A program made the translations under genes and the position numbers. DNA of 64,000 nucleotides from UBA4738 sp002413305 (lineage in GTDB: Bacteria; Actinomycetota; UBA4738), in the NCBI GenBank assembly GCA_036847185.1, contig DAIUAM010000006.1, forward strand, positions 25,999 through 89,998, read 5' to 3'. The notes beneath the pieces were generated by a model. It had not been told where the DNA came from. It made no database searches and saw nothing but the letters and a program-made list of their open reading frames with translations. Of the stretch, positions 54,783 to 62,770 are shown piece by piece; the stretch's first letter is position 1, and every line of letters starts with the position of its first letter.

Positions 54783-55801
54783 TGGTCGCGCTCCCGCTCA
54801 CGAAGCGGATACATGACCTCCTGCGGTGGGGTGACCATCAGCACCAGTACCGCTCAAGGTCCGAGCTCTTCATGGCGGTGGTCACCGCGATGGTCAATGC
54901 TGGGTGGTCCGCAGAGAAGGCGTGGGACGTTCTCTCAGACCCTCACAACGCGGGCGGGGACTGCCTACGGGTCAGGAGCGACGGCCGCCCGCGCCGTCAT
55001 GCCCGAGGGTACTTCCAGGCGACGTGGCGAAAAGCAGAGAAGTTCACCCGCGAGCGGCCAGCCTTCCGGGACCGGCCGACGGTGATGGAAGCGATTGTCC
55101 GGCTCCAGGAGGAGGCTCAGACCTCGCTGTGGAGCGGACGCGCTGGCGGGACCGACAGGGCAGTCCTAGAAGCCATGCTCCAGATCGCCCAGCGTTGCGG
55201 GAAAGTGCGATTCGGCGCCGCGGTGCGGGACGTCGCGGTCCTGGCCGGAGTGAGCCTGAGCACCGCCTCCGTTTCGCTTCGAAGGCTCCAGTCAGCCGGA
55301 TGGATCCGGCGTGTGGCGAAAGCCGATGTCCGCAACGCCTCGACGTGGAGACTGCGGAAGGCTGCCGAACACTCATTCTCTGACTTGGCCCTTCCGGGTG
55401 CTCTGCTCCTCGCTCCCGATACGTTCTGCTGGGCAGCGCTCGGCTGGACGAAAGCCCGCGTGTACGAGGCGCTCGACTCCGAGCCGCGGCCAACGCGGGA
55501 CCTTGCCGCCGCCTTCGCGATCTGCAGTCGGGCCATGCGAGGTCACCTGTCCCGCCTCGCCGAGTTCAACCTCGCCACCCGGACGCTCGACGGTTGGATC
55601 AAGGGCCCCGCCTCGGCGAGTGCCGTGGCGCTCGAACTTGGCACGGCAGGACGGCAGGCCCGACAACGGGACCGTCTCGAAACCGAGCGGATCCTCAGGC
55701 GCCAGCATCTTGCCGCGCGGAAGTCTCCCGAACACTCGCTCACGCGGCCCGAAGGGAGAACCGAGTGTTCGGGACGCCTCCTCAAGGTGGTGGCTTCGTG
55801 A
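54782..55801 (+). CDS. Replication/regulation-type protein with winged-helix region
   Basis: 339 residues, no precise family. The N-terminal HQHQYRSRSELFMAVVTAMVNAGWSAEKAWDVLSD and ARGYFQATWRKAEKF parts look like element replication proteins that track plasmid primase neighbours, and LAGVSLSTASVSLRRLQSAGWIRRV is a winged-helix motif near the middle. A second helix-turn-helix-like part (RAMRGHLSRLAEFNLATRTL) follows. ATG overlaps the Xis stop, so they are co-translated. Function inferred from position. Confidence 0.6.
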   Translation: MVALPLTKRIHDLLRWGDHQHQYRSRSELFMAVVTAMVNAGWSAEKAWDVLSDPHNAGGDCLRVRSDGRPRRHARGYFQATWRKAEKFTRERPAFRDRPTVMEAIVRLQEEAQTSLWSGRAGGTDRAVLEAMLQIAQRCGKVRFGAAVRDVAVLAGVSLSTASVSLRRLQSAGWIRRVAKADVRNASTWRLRKAAEHSFSDLALPGALLLAPDTFCWAALGWTKARVYEALDSEPRPTRDLAAAFAICSRAMRGHLSRLAEFNLATRTLDGWIKGPASASAVALELGTAGRQARQRDRLETERILRRQHLAARKSPEHSLTRPEGRTECSGRLLKVVAS

Positions 55802-55976
55802 CACGTGAGGATTGCTCCGGTGGCGGTGGCGACGTGAACCGGGGGGGGTGGGCCACGAACCGCGATCCCCTCCGCGCGAGTTCAGGCCCGCACAAACACA
55901 GCGAGTTGGCGTACCGCGACAGCCGCGCCAACCGCTCCCGAAGTGTTGCGCTTCACCGCCCGAAGGAGGCTGAAAG

Positions 55977-56666
55977 GTGCCGATGACCTGCAAAGTCTGC
56001 GAATCGCCCGACCTCGCGGAGGTCGAAAGCTGGCGCGCCGATGGCGCGCCACTGCGGGCGATAGCGCGACAGTTCGGCTTGTCCAAGGACTCGCTCAGCC
56101 GTCACGTTCGAAGCGACCACGGCGGGGTCGGGCAGGTGATCCCGGTCGCTTCGAGGGGCGCGCTGCTCTCGCCAGACTTGACCGCCCGGGCGCACGCCTT
56201 GCTGGCCGCAAGCGATAGGGCCGTGCGAGAAGCCGAACACTCACCCGGCTCGTTGGGCCTGTTGCGCGCTCTTCGAGGCCACAGAGCAGCGTTGCGGAGC
56301 GCGATCTGGGCCCGAAAGGCCCCGGAAGGATCCTTCACCCCTGTCTCAGACGCGGATCGGGCCCAACTGGAGGCCAACTGGAAGAGGGCGGTTACCGCAT
56401 TCGAGGGCACCGAGGGCCGACCCGGGCCACGGCTGATGGCGCTGCAAGGCTTGCGGGAGGCGCTCGACCAGCTGTTCAAGGCCTCGCCACCTTCCGGGGC
56501 GAAGCTGATCCGTTTCGCTCTCGTGTTCCCCGGCGGTCACGTCGAGCGAGGGGCGCCATTTTGGACGAGCAACGCGCAGCTCATCGCGGCGGCGGAAGGC
56601 GGGAAGCCGATCTCGCTCGACCTCAGCTGGCCGGCCCCCGGCAGGGACAGGAATGGTGGCGGCTGA
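55977..56666 (+). CDS. Zinc-ribbon/HTH protein of element 1
   Basis: 229 residues. CKVCES opening and the helix-turn-helix APLRAIARQFGLSKDSLSRHVRSDH, followed by a helical part (LLRALRGHRAALRSAIW) without known homology. This is the layout of phage and element packaging or regulatory proteins such as small terminase-like subunits. AAGGAGG precedes GTG 55977 (ATG 55983 also possible). The 175-base space before it shows no other feature. Confidence 0.6.
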   Translation: MPMTCKVCESPDLAEVESWRADGAPLRAIARQFGLSKDSLSRHVRSDHGGVGQVIPVASRGALLSPDLTARAHALLAASDRAVREAEHSPGSLGLLRALRGHRAALRSAIWARKAPEGSFTPVSDADRAQLEANWKRAVTAFEGTEGRPGPRLMALQGLREALDQLFKASPPSGAKLIRFALVFPGGHVERGAPFWTSNAQLIAAAEGGKPISLDLSWPAPGRDRNGGG

Positions 56667-56683
56667 GAAAGGGGACCGAATGA

Positions 56684-58039
56684 CGAGGAGCTCGCCACGC
56701 CGACGAGCTCGGCGTCCGCCGTCAGGAGAGGCTCTGCAGGGACCTCGCCGTGGCCCGGGGCTGGGAGGTCGCCGGCGTGTACGCCGACAACGACCTGTCC
56801 GCATATAACGGGAAGCGCCGGCCCGCCTACGAGGCGCTCCTGGCCGACGTGGCGGCACGGAGGATCGCTGGCGTCCTGGCCTATCACCCCGACCGCCTCT
56901 ACCGTCACCCCCGGGACCTGGAGCGGTTCGTGGAGACGGTCGAAGCCGCGGGGGCGGCCGTGGCCACGGTGACGGCGGGGGAGCTGGACCTGGCCACGGC
57001 GTCGGGGCGGATGGTGGCCCGGATGCTCGGCGCGGCGGCCCGGTACGAGTCCGAACACAAGAGCGAGCGCCAGAAGGCGAAGCACGCGGAGCTGGCGGCC
57101 GCAGGGAAGGGCCGGGGCGGAGGCACCCGGCCGTTCGGCTTCAACGAGGACCGGGTGAGCATCCGGGAGGACGAGGCCGAGCTAGTCCGGGAGGCGGCAG
57201 GGCACATCCTCGGGGGCGGGTCGCTGCGCTCGCTCCATCGCCAGTGGACCGAGAAGGGACTGCTCAGCCCGGCCGGGACGCCCTGGGCGAAGCAATCAAT
57301 CCGCCGCCTGCTCCTGTCGGCCAGGATCGCCGGGCTGCGGGCTCATCACGGTGTCGTCGTGGCAGAGGCCGACTGGCCAGCCATCATCACGCGCGAGGAG
57401 CACGAGGCCCTACGATCCGTCCTGATGGCCCCCGAACGCGACCGGCGGAAGGAACCGGCCCGGCGAAAGTACCTCCTGACCGCCGGGGTAGCGCGTTGCG
57501 GGAAGTGTGGCGCCGGCCTGGTGGCCCGTCCGAACGACCGCCACGACCGCCGGTACATCTGCTCCCGCGACCGCGGTGGATGCGGTGGGTGCTTCATCAT
57601 GGCCGAACCGCTCGAGGACTTCATGCGGGAGGCCGTGACCCTGGTCATGGCAGGCCCCGCGTTCGACAGGGCGCGGCAGGCGGTCGCCGTTGACTCCCGG
57701 GCAGGTGCGGAGCTGGCCGCCGCTGAGCGCCGCCTGGAGCAGCTCGCGGACGCCTACGCGGAGGGCCAGATCGGGCTAGAGGCCTACGAACGTGGGACGG
57801 CGAAGCTCCAGGCCCGGTTAGCGGAGCTCCGGCGCGAGGCGGCAGCTGAGGCCTCCGGCGTGGTCGCTCGGAAGCTCCCGGCAGGAGACACGGCCCTGCG
57901 CGCGTGGTGGGATCGGGCCAGCGTCGAGGAGCAGGCCGAGGTCGTGGGCTTAGTGGTGGAGTCCATCATGATCGGGCCGGGCGTCCGGGGATTTAACCGG
58001 TTCGATCCGAGGCCGGTGCAGATCCTGTGGCGGGTCTAG
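56684..58039 (+). pseudogene. Large serine recombinase, N-terminally truncated
   Basis: Clearly related to the recombinase at 52604 over nearly its whole length (LGVRRQERLCRDL, YHPDRLYRHPRDLERFVE, CGKCGAGLVA, CSRDRGGC, EQLADAYAEGQIGLEAY). The coding frame begins after a TGA at 56681 and homology starts at ELGVRRQ, so the ~20 N-terminal residues that hold the catalytic serine (YLRIS in the intact copy) are missing, and no other frame supplies them. GTG 56750 is the only start available. It probably cannot recombine DNA. The two copies are diverged paralogues, not a recent duplicate. Confidence 0.85.
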
Positions 58040-58446
58040 AACGCCATCACCACAGAGCCGTCGGATCGGACGGTTACAGGTTGGGCGCCCAGTTGGTCCG
58101 CTCGGCGCTTCTCATTGGAACCGCACGTACAGTGCTTGCGCAGGTACGTGGTGCGGTCCCAGGTCTCAGCTCTCAGGCCACGCTGGCTCCTAGGGCCGTT
58201 GTCCCGCTTCTCGGAGCGTGGGTCCGGGTGAATGGAGCGCGTGGAGCGCGTGGTTGACATCAGTCCGCCGATGGACTGCAAGGTCACGTATGGTGGGCCC
58301 TCTTCGGCCACGCTTGCGTGATACCGGCCGAGGCTGTCGCCACACCGGTGGCAGACAACCTCGATTTCGCGGCCGAGAACGAGCTGGCAGATGGGGCAGA
58401 GGTCCCTCAGCCCGGCGAGGCCGGCCAGCTCAGATGCTTGCAGCAT
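58036..58446 (-). CDS. Small zinc-ribbon-like protein of element 2
   Basis: 136 residues. CPICQLVLGREIEVVCHRCGDSLGRYHASV resembles a Cys4 or Cys3His zinc ribbon, and a second CTCGSNEKRRADQLG motif lies near the C-terminus. ATG 58446 used. It overlaps the recombinase stop by four bases, in the same position as the 53971 gene in element 1, but I see no sequence similarity between the two. Confidence 0.6.
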   Translation of the reverse strand: MLQASELAGLAGLRDLCPICQLVLGREIEVVCHRCGDSLGRYHASVAEEGPPYVTLQSIGGLMSTTRSTRSIHPDPRSEKRDNGPRSQRGLRAETWDRTTYLRKHCTCGSNEKRRADQLGAQPVTVRSDGSVVMAF

Positions 58447-58599
58447 GGCCCCCACGCCCGTACCATACCGCTCGACAACGACTAACCCTCGCAACGGGCG
58501 TTTCGCCTGACGGGGGCGGCGGCCCGAAAGTACGCCGAGCGCCACGGGCACAACCGGTCGGCTCCTGGGAGATGGAGTGGCCGGGGAGACGGTGCCCAG

Positions 58600-58863
58600 A
58601 TGGCAAGTCAACTCCTCAAGGCCGCGGAAGTCGCGGAAATCCTCGGGCTCCATTCCAGGACCCCCTACGATCTGGCGCGGGACGGGCTACTGCCAGTCGT
58701 CCGGCTGTCGCGCCGAGCAGTGAGATTCCGCCGCGAGGACGTCGAGCAGTTCATCCGTGATCACCTCGTCACGGCCTCCCGGGCGGCGCAAGGCCTCCCC
58801 GATCACGTCGAGGACAAGGACGTCCTCGGTCGCGTCGCTGGCATGGTGGGAGGGACGCCGTGA
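58600..58863 (+). CDS. Excisionase-like helix-turn-helix protein (element 2)
   Basis: 87 residues. LLKAAEVAEILGLHSRTPYDLARDGLLPVVRLSRRAVRFRREDVEQFIRDH is an HTH_17/Xis motif. It occupies the same place relative to recombinase and small gene as the element 1 Xis. The downstream hairpin may terminate or attenuate transcription. Confidence 0.78.
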   Translation: MASQLLKAAEVAEILGLHSRTPYDLARDGLLPVVRLSRRAVRFRREDVEQFIRDHLVTASRAAQGLPDHVEDKDVLGRVAGMVGGTP

Positions 58864-58874
58864 CCCCACGACAA

Positions 58875-58899
58875 AGCCCCCCACCCGAGGTGGAGGGCT
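58875..58899 (+). terminator. Hairpin after the element 2 excisionase gene
   Basis: AGCCCCCCACC and GGTGGAGGGCT are complementary with one mismatch around CGA. No T tail follows, so it could be a factor-dependent terminator or another structural element. Confidence 0.4.
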
Positions 58900-59056
58900 C
58901 CGCGGACTGCCGCCCAGACAATCAATCTGATAGTACCTCACGGCTCCGCCCGATTTCGGGATGGTGCAGGCGCCGAGGAGGCTTTCTTCCCTGCGTTCTC
59001 TACGTCGGCCGGTGTATCCACTGTCGGCGCCTGGCCGTCCCGGATCGGATGGCGTC

Positions 59057-60247
59057 ATGAGCGCCGTGCCGGCGACAGGGACGATCCCACAGCACGCCTT
59101 CCGAGCCGACGATAACGAGTTCGCGTGCACCGACTGCGGCTTCCAGGAGGAGCACCTATCACATGGCCAATCGAGCTGGGCGCCGAGCCACATCGACGCC
59201 CCTCGCGACCACGTCGCCGCAGAGATTGGGCAGCAGCGGCTCGGCGCCATCTCCCGCGCTGCATCGCTCGCCATCATCGACCAGCGCCCGCCGCGGTACG
59301 TGGTCGACGGGATCCTCGCATCGGACGAGTACGGCGTGCTGGCGGGCCCGAAGGGGATCGGGAAGTCGCTCCTGCTGGACGACATGGCCGTCAACGTGGC
59401 GCTCGGCACTCCTTGGCTGGGCCGGTTCCCGACTGAACAGGGAACCGCGCTCATCCTGTCGTCCGAGGACTCTAGGGCGCGGCAGTGGCGCCGGGCCGAT
59501 GCTATCGCCAGGTCAGCGGGTCATGCCCCCGACGAGCTCGAAGGCGCGCTGTTCATCCATCCGGTGTCGTTCAACGTGGTCGCGGATCTGAAGCGCTTGG
59601 AGGCCGAGCTGGACGCGATCCGGCCCGCCCTGGTGGTCCTCGACCCGGCGTACAGGTACATGGCCGGCGTCCGGGGCCAGCTCTTCGACATGGGGGCCGT
59701 CCTGACCCCACTGCAGGAGGCGTGCACGGGCAGGGGCGCCGCGCTGGTGGTTGGTCATCACTTCAACCGCCGAGAGGGCGCCCAGCGCGAGGAACGTATC
59801 TCCGGGGCCGGCCTGCTCGAATGGGCGCGTGTGGTGGTCACAGTCGACGGCCCGCCGCGCCGTGACGAGGATCCGAACGTCACCCTCACCATCGACATCA
59901 CCGGCAACAGCATCGACCCGTTGTCCTTCCAGGTCGGCCGCTTCCTGGAGGCGATCGAGCAGGGCCCCAACCCCGAGCTGTGCTACGCGGCAGAGGTCAT
60001 CGCCGAGGGTTCCGGGGCGCGCGAGGCGAGGACCTTGACCGCCCGGGAACGGGTTCAGGCGGCGTTGAGCCATCGCATCGAAAGCGCCATGACGGTGAAG
60101 GAGCTCGGGCTCCTCATCGCCAAGGACGCGACCGGCCGGGGCGGGCTCAAGGCCGACACGATCCGCAAGGTACTGAACCGCGACCTGAAGGACGTGGTCC
60201 ACCGCATCGGCGAAGGGTCCGACGTCCGGTGGTGGTGGCCCGAATGA
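59057..60247 (+). CDS. RepA-like AAA ATPase/replicative helicase
   Basis: 396 residues. An N-terminal CTDCGF zinc-like motif, then the RecA/DnaB-type ATPase: LAGPKGIGKSLLLDDMA (Walker A), ALVVLDPAYRYMAG (Walker B) and VVGHHFNRREG, followed by a C-terminal winged-helix-like part (AMTVKELGLLIAKDATGRGGLKADTIRKVLNRDL). These AAA_25 proteins unwind or load at element origins. It is followed at once by a dense repeat region resembling iterons. ATG 59057 is chosen; an upstream ATG at 59049 is in a different frame. Confidence 0.82.
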   Translation: MSAVPATGTIPQHAFRADDNEFACTDCGFQEEHLSHGQSSWAPSHIDAPRDHVAAEIGQQRLGAISRAASLAIIDQRPPRYVVDGILASDEYGVLAGPKGIGKSLLLDDMAVNVALGTPWLGRFPTEQGTALILSSEDSRARQWRRADAIARSAGHAPDELEGALFIHPVSFNVVADLKRLEAELDAIRPALVVLDPAYRYMAGVRGQLFDMGAVLTPLQEACTGRGAALVVGHHFNRREGAQREERISGAGLLEWARVVVTVDGPPRRDEDPNVTLTIDITGNSIDPLSFQVGRFLEAIEQGPNPELCYAAEVIAEGSGAREARTLTARERVQAALSHRIESAMTVKELGLLIAKDATGRGGLKADTIRKVLNRDLKDVVHRIGEGSDVRWWWPE

Positions 60248-60250
60248 GGG

Positions 60251-60401
60251 CGGGACAAGCGCCCGGGACAAGGCGGGACAAGGCGGGACAAGGCATGCCG
60301 CACCGGAGGACCGGGACAACCGGGGGCCCTGGTAAGGGTCCCGGTGCCTGTCCCGGTGTCCTGTCCCGCCGATGCGTGGGAGCGGGACAGGACGGGACAA
60401 G
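60251..60401. repeat. Cluster of CGGGACA repeats (candidate iterons)
   Basis: CGGGACAAGG occurs at 60264, 60274 and 60284 exactly 10 bases apart, with a near copy CGGGACAAGC at 60251, CGGGACAAC at 60312, reverse-strand copies at about 60348-60368 and further copies at 60383 and 60393. At least eight copies of the CGGGACA core lie within 150 bases. This fits an origin or partition site next to the RepA-like gene. Confidence 0.65.
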
Positions 60402-60753
60402 CGAAGAGGGCCACCCCCCTGGCGGGGGACCCCCCGATCCCCTGCGAACCGGCAAGCCCGCCTGCAGGGATACCGGGCCCGGGTTCCGGCGGCGTTTTGC
60501 GGGGTTTCTCGGATTTCTGAGAATGGATTTGCTATGAGACGCAACAATCACGGAACAGCCGCCAGGATGGGGCCCTCTGACCAGCACAAATAGGCCGTGA
60601 CCAGCGCTAACAGAACCCCCAGCGCGCCGGGTATTGCGTTGGGCTATACATCGCCGGTTGTTGTCCCTGGCAACATTGCCGGGGGGCCTTTCGCGCCGTT
60701 TGGGCCCCGTTTCGGCGCATTGTGCCCCGTGCGAGAATGGATTTGAGTCCGGG
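60402..60753. other. Non-coding stretch of the element
   Basis: No gene is supported. It contains a 13-base direct repeat, GAGAATGGATTTG, at 60519-60531 and 60733-60745, the second copy nine bases before the ParB-like ATG. No other feature seen. Confidence 0.5.
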
Positions 60754-61356
60754 ATGACGCTCCGAGACCGCATCATCGACCTCCGGCGCGTACCCGTCGA
60801 TGAGCTACGGGCGAATCCGAAGAACTGGCGCCGCCACCCGCCGGCGCAGGCCAAGGCGCTGCGGGCCATGATCGACGACGTGGGCTTCGCCGACGCGCTG
60901 ATCGCTCGCGAGACACCCGAGGGCCTCATGCTGATCGACGGCCACCTGCGCCTGAGCCAGTCCGGCCCGGCCGACGTGCTCCCGGTGCTGGTGCTCGACG
61001 TAGATGAGGCCGAGGCCGACCGCCTGCTCGCCACGCTCGACCCTCTCGCCGCGATGGCCGAGGTCGATGCCGGGGCGCTTGAGGCGCTGCTGGCTGAGGT
61101 CTCTATCCCGAGCGCCGATCTCATGCAGTTCCTCGCGCCCAATGGCAAGGCGGGCAAGACTGACCCGGACGCCGTTCCGCCGGTGCTCGAGCAGCCCGTC
61201 ACGAAGCCCGGTGACCTGTGGGTGCTCGGAGACCACCGCCTGCTGTGCGGGGACGCCACCGACCCCGAGGCCCAGGCCCGACTGCTCACGGCACCCGACC
61301 AGCTCCTCGTGACCGACCCGCCCTACGGCGTGAACTACTCGGAGCTGGTGGACGGC
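60754..61356 (+). pseudogene. ParB-domain DNA methyltransferase, 3' truncated
   Basis: Readable from ATG 60754: VPVDELRANPKNWRRHPPAQ and LMLIDGHLRL mark a ParB/sulfiredoxin N-domain, followed by GDLWVLGDHRLLCGDATDP and the methyltransferase motif IV TDPPYG. Just after VNYSELVDG the homology stops; the remaining frame to 61680 is antisense to a transposase fragment. Such ParB-methylase fusions are common in phages and genomic islands. Only about the first 200 of an expected ~400 residues remain, so the catalytic domain is incomplete. Confidence 0.82.
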
Positions 61357-61680
61357 CGAGGGCTCCTCCTCGTGGGCCGGGATCCCGTTCGGCATGGCCG
61401 GCCGCCGACGCTGCTTGGGCACCAGGGCCGACAGCCCGTAGCGGGACGCCCTGGCGCACCACCGGTAGTAGCTGGTCCGGGACACGCCGGCCTCCCGGCA
61501 GGCTCTGGCCACGCCCACGATCGCGGCCCGTTCGATGACGTGGCACCTCCGCTGGTAGATGATGTCGGCAGGGCTCACGGTGGCTGCCTCCTTTCGATGG
61601 TTGGACCCAAAGAAAGGATTCACCACCTGACCCCTCCTACGTGGGAGGTGCAACCTCAACCTGTGAACAGGACGCTCTAG
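61357..61680 (-). mobile_element. Insertion-sequence fragment with transposase N-terminus (IS481/helix-turn-helix type)
   Basis: On the minus strand a gene starts at GTG 61578 with AAAGGAGG eight bases upstream and reads QRRCHVIERAAIVGVARACREAGVSRTSYYRWCARASRYGLSALVP, the N-terminal helix-turn-helix of IS481/IS3-like transposases. After ~70 residues it runs into the ParB-methylase region, so the catalytic DDE part is missing. The stretch up to ~61,680 contains likely IS end sequence but no inverted partner is visible. The element was therefore truncated after or during insertion. Boundaries are approximate. Confidence 0.7.
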
Positions 61681-61744
61681 GGGTCAGCGACTGCGAGTTA
61701 GGGAGATTTTCGAAGAGGGTAGTGGACCCGGGAACCGGAGACCC

Positions 61745-62212
61745 TTAGGACGCCGCCCATTCGGCGAGTATGGCGAGCGCCCACCCCGCAACTCCGTCGG
61801 CGAGGACCTCCGGGCAGGGTGCCTCGTGACCGCGAAGCAGCTCCTTGTTGAGATTGTCCGCCGTATACGGCCCGAGGATCCACGGCCCCTCGTGACGGGT
61901 GATCAGCGCGTAGCGGTCTCTCCCCATGCGCACGTTGACCCCGATCAGTCCGCCACCGAGTTCCTCGACCTCGGCCGAAAGGCCACGCGCGGCGAGGGCC
62001 GATGCCAGGGCCCGCTCGTCCCGGGCGCATCGACATGGCCCCTCCGTCACTACCCTGGCCAGGTCGCCCCCACATTCGGAACAGGTCCCGCTCACCCACT
62101 CCTCGCAGGTGATGCAGGCGATCCCCCCGTACCCGATCACGGCTTCCTCCGCTGAGAGGCTCCGCCCGCACGCGTGACAGGAGTGCATCTGAGGCCGAGC
62201 CCGCCGGGTCAT
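61745..62212 (-). CDS. Zinc-ribbon protein
   Basis: 155 residues. CHACGRSLSAEEAVIGYGGIACITCEEW and CSECGGDLARVVTEGPCRCARDE show at least two CxxC pairs. The C-terminal RYALITRHEGPWILGPYTADNLNKELL part is not recognised. Start ATG 62212 overlaps the stop of the next minus-strand gene (ATGA). It belongs to the accessory tail of the mobile region. Confidence 0.65.
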   Translation of the reverse strand: MTRRARPQMHSCHACGRSLSAEEAVIGYGGIACITCEEWVSGTCSECGGDLARVVTEGPCRCARDERALASALAARGLSAEVEELGGGLIGVNVRMGRDRYALITRHEGPWILGPYTADNLNKELLRGHEAPCPEVLADGVAGWALAILAEWAAS

Positions 62213-62403
62213 CGTGCCTCCGCCTCCCTCCAGCCGCCCTCCAGCAAAAGTGCAAGCACTGCCTGGATGGAGGGCTCGTCCAGTTCGCTGTCCCGGAGAT
62301 CCTCGATGAGGGCGTCGCGGGCGGCGTCCAGCTCGGAGGCGGTGAGGAACAAGAGGTCCGACAGGTCGCGACCGAATGGCCTGGGCAGTTTGTCCACGAA
62401 CAC
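62209..62403 (-). CDS. Small hypothetical protein
   Basis: 64 residues, acidic, mostly helical (FLTASELDAARDALIEDLRDSELDEPSIQAVLALLLEGGW). No family recognised. Translationally coupled to the zinc-ribbon gene, which supports a real two-gene operon. Confidence 0.55.
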   Translation of the reverse strand: MFVDKLPRPFGRDLSDLLFLTASELDAARDALIEDLRDSELDEPSIQAVLALLLEGGWREAEAR

Positions 62404-62770
62404 ATGACGGCTCTGCCGGCCCGCTAAGTCAAGTCGGCGGACTCTCTGGAGGGGTCGGACTCCCCCCCGGGTGCCTCAAGCAGCGATCCAAACCCGGCCC
62501 CATGAGCCGCGGCGGTCTTCGGCAATCATCGTGACCGCTCACGCAGCGGTCCGCTTGACCGCCGCGGAAACGCCCGATTTCGGTCCCAGGGACCGGCTCG
62601 GGCCGGCCGCCGAGCGGCTTCCGCAAGCCTCCAGCTCCTGTCACCATGAGCGAACCGTGCCGCGCTCACTTTCGGCCCGCGCCCGACTGCTTCTGGACGG
62701 AGCTGCAGACGCCCAAGACGCCCAGCAGGGACGCTTCCGCTCGACCGGCCGGCTCCGTAGACTCCACGTC
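62404..62770. other. Intergenic stretch
   Basis: No gene, RNA or clear promoter was found here. It separates the mobile region from the cyclase-like gene and could contain the right-hand attachment site of the element, which I cannot identify. Confidence 0.4.

Noticed and set aside
60251..60401. CRISPR array
   Set aside because: Repeat units are only 7-10 bases with no uniform spacers and no cas genes nearby.
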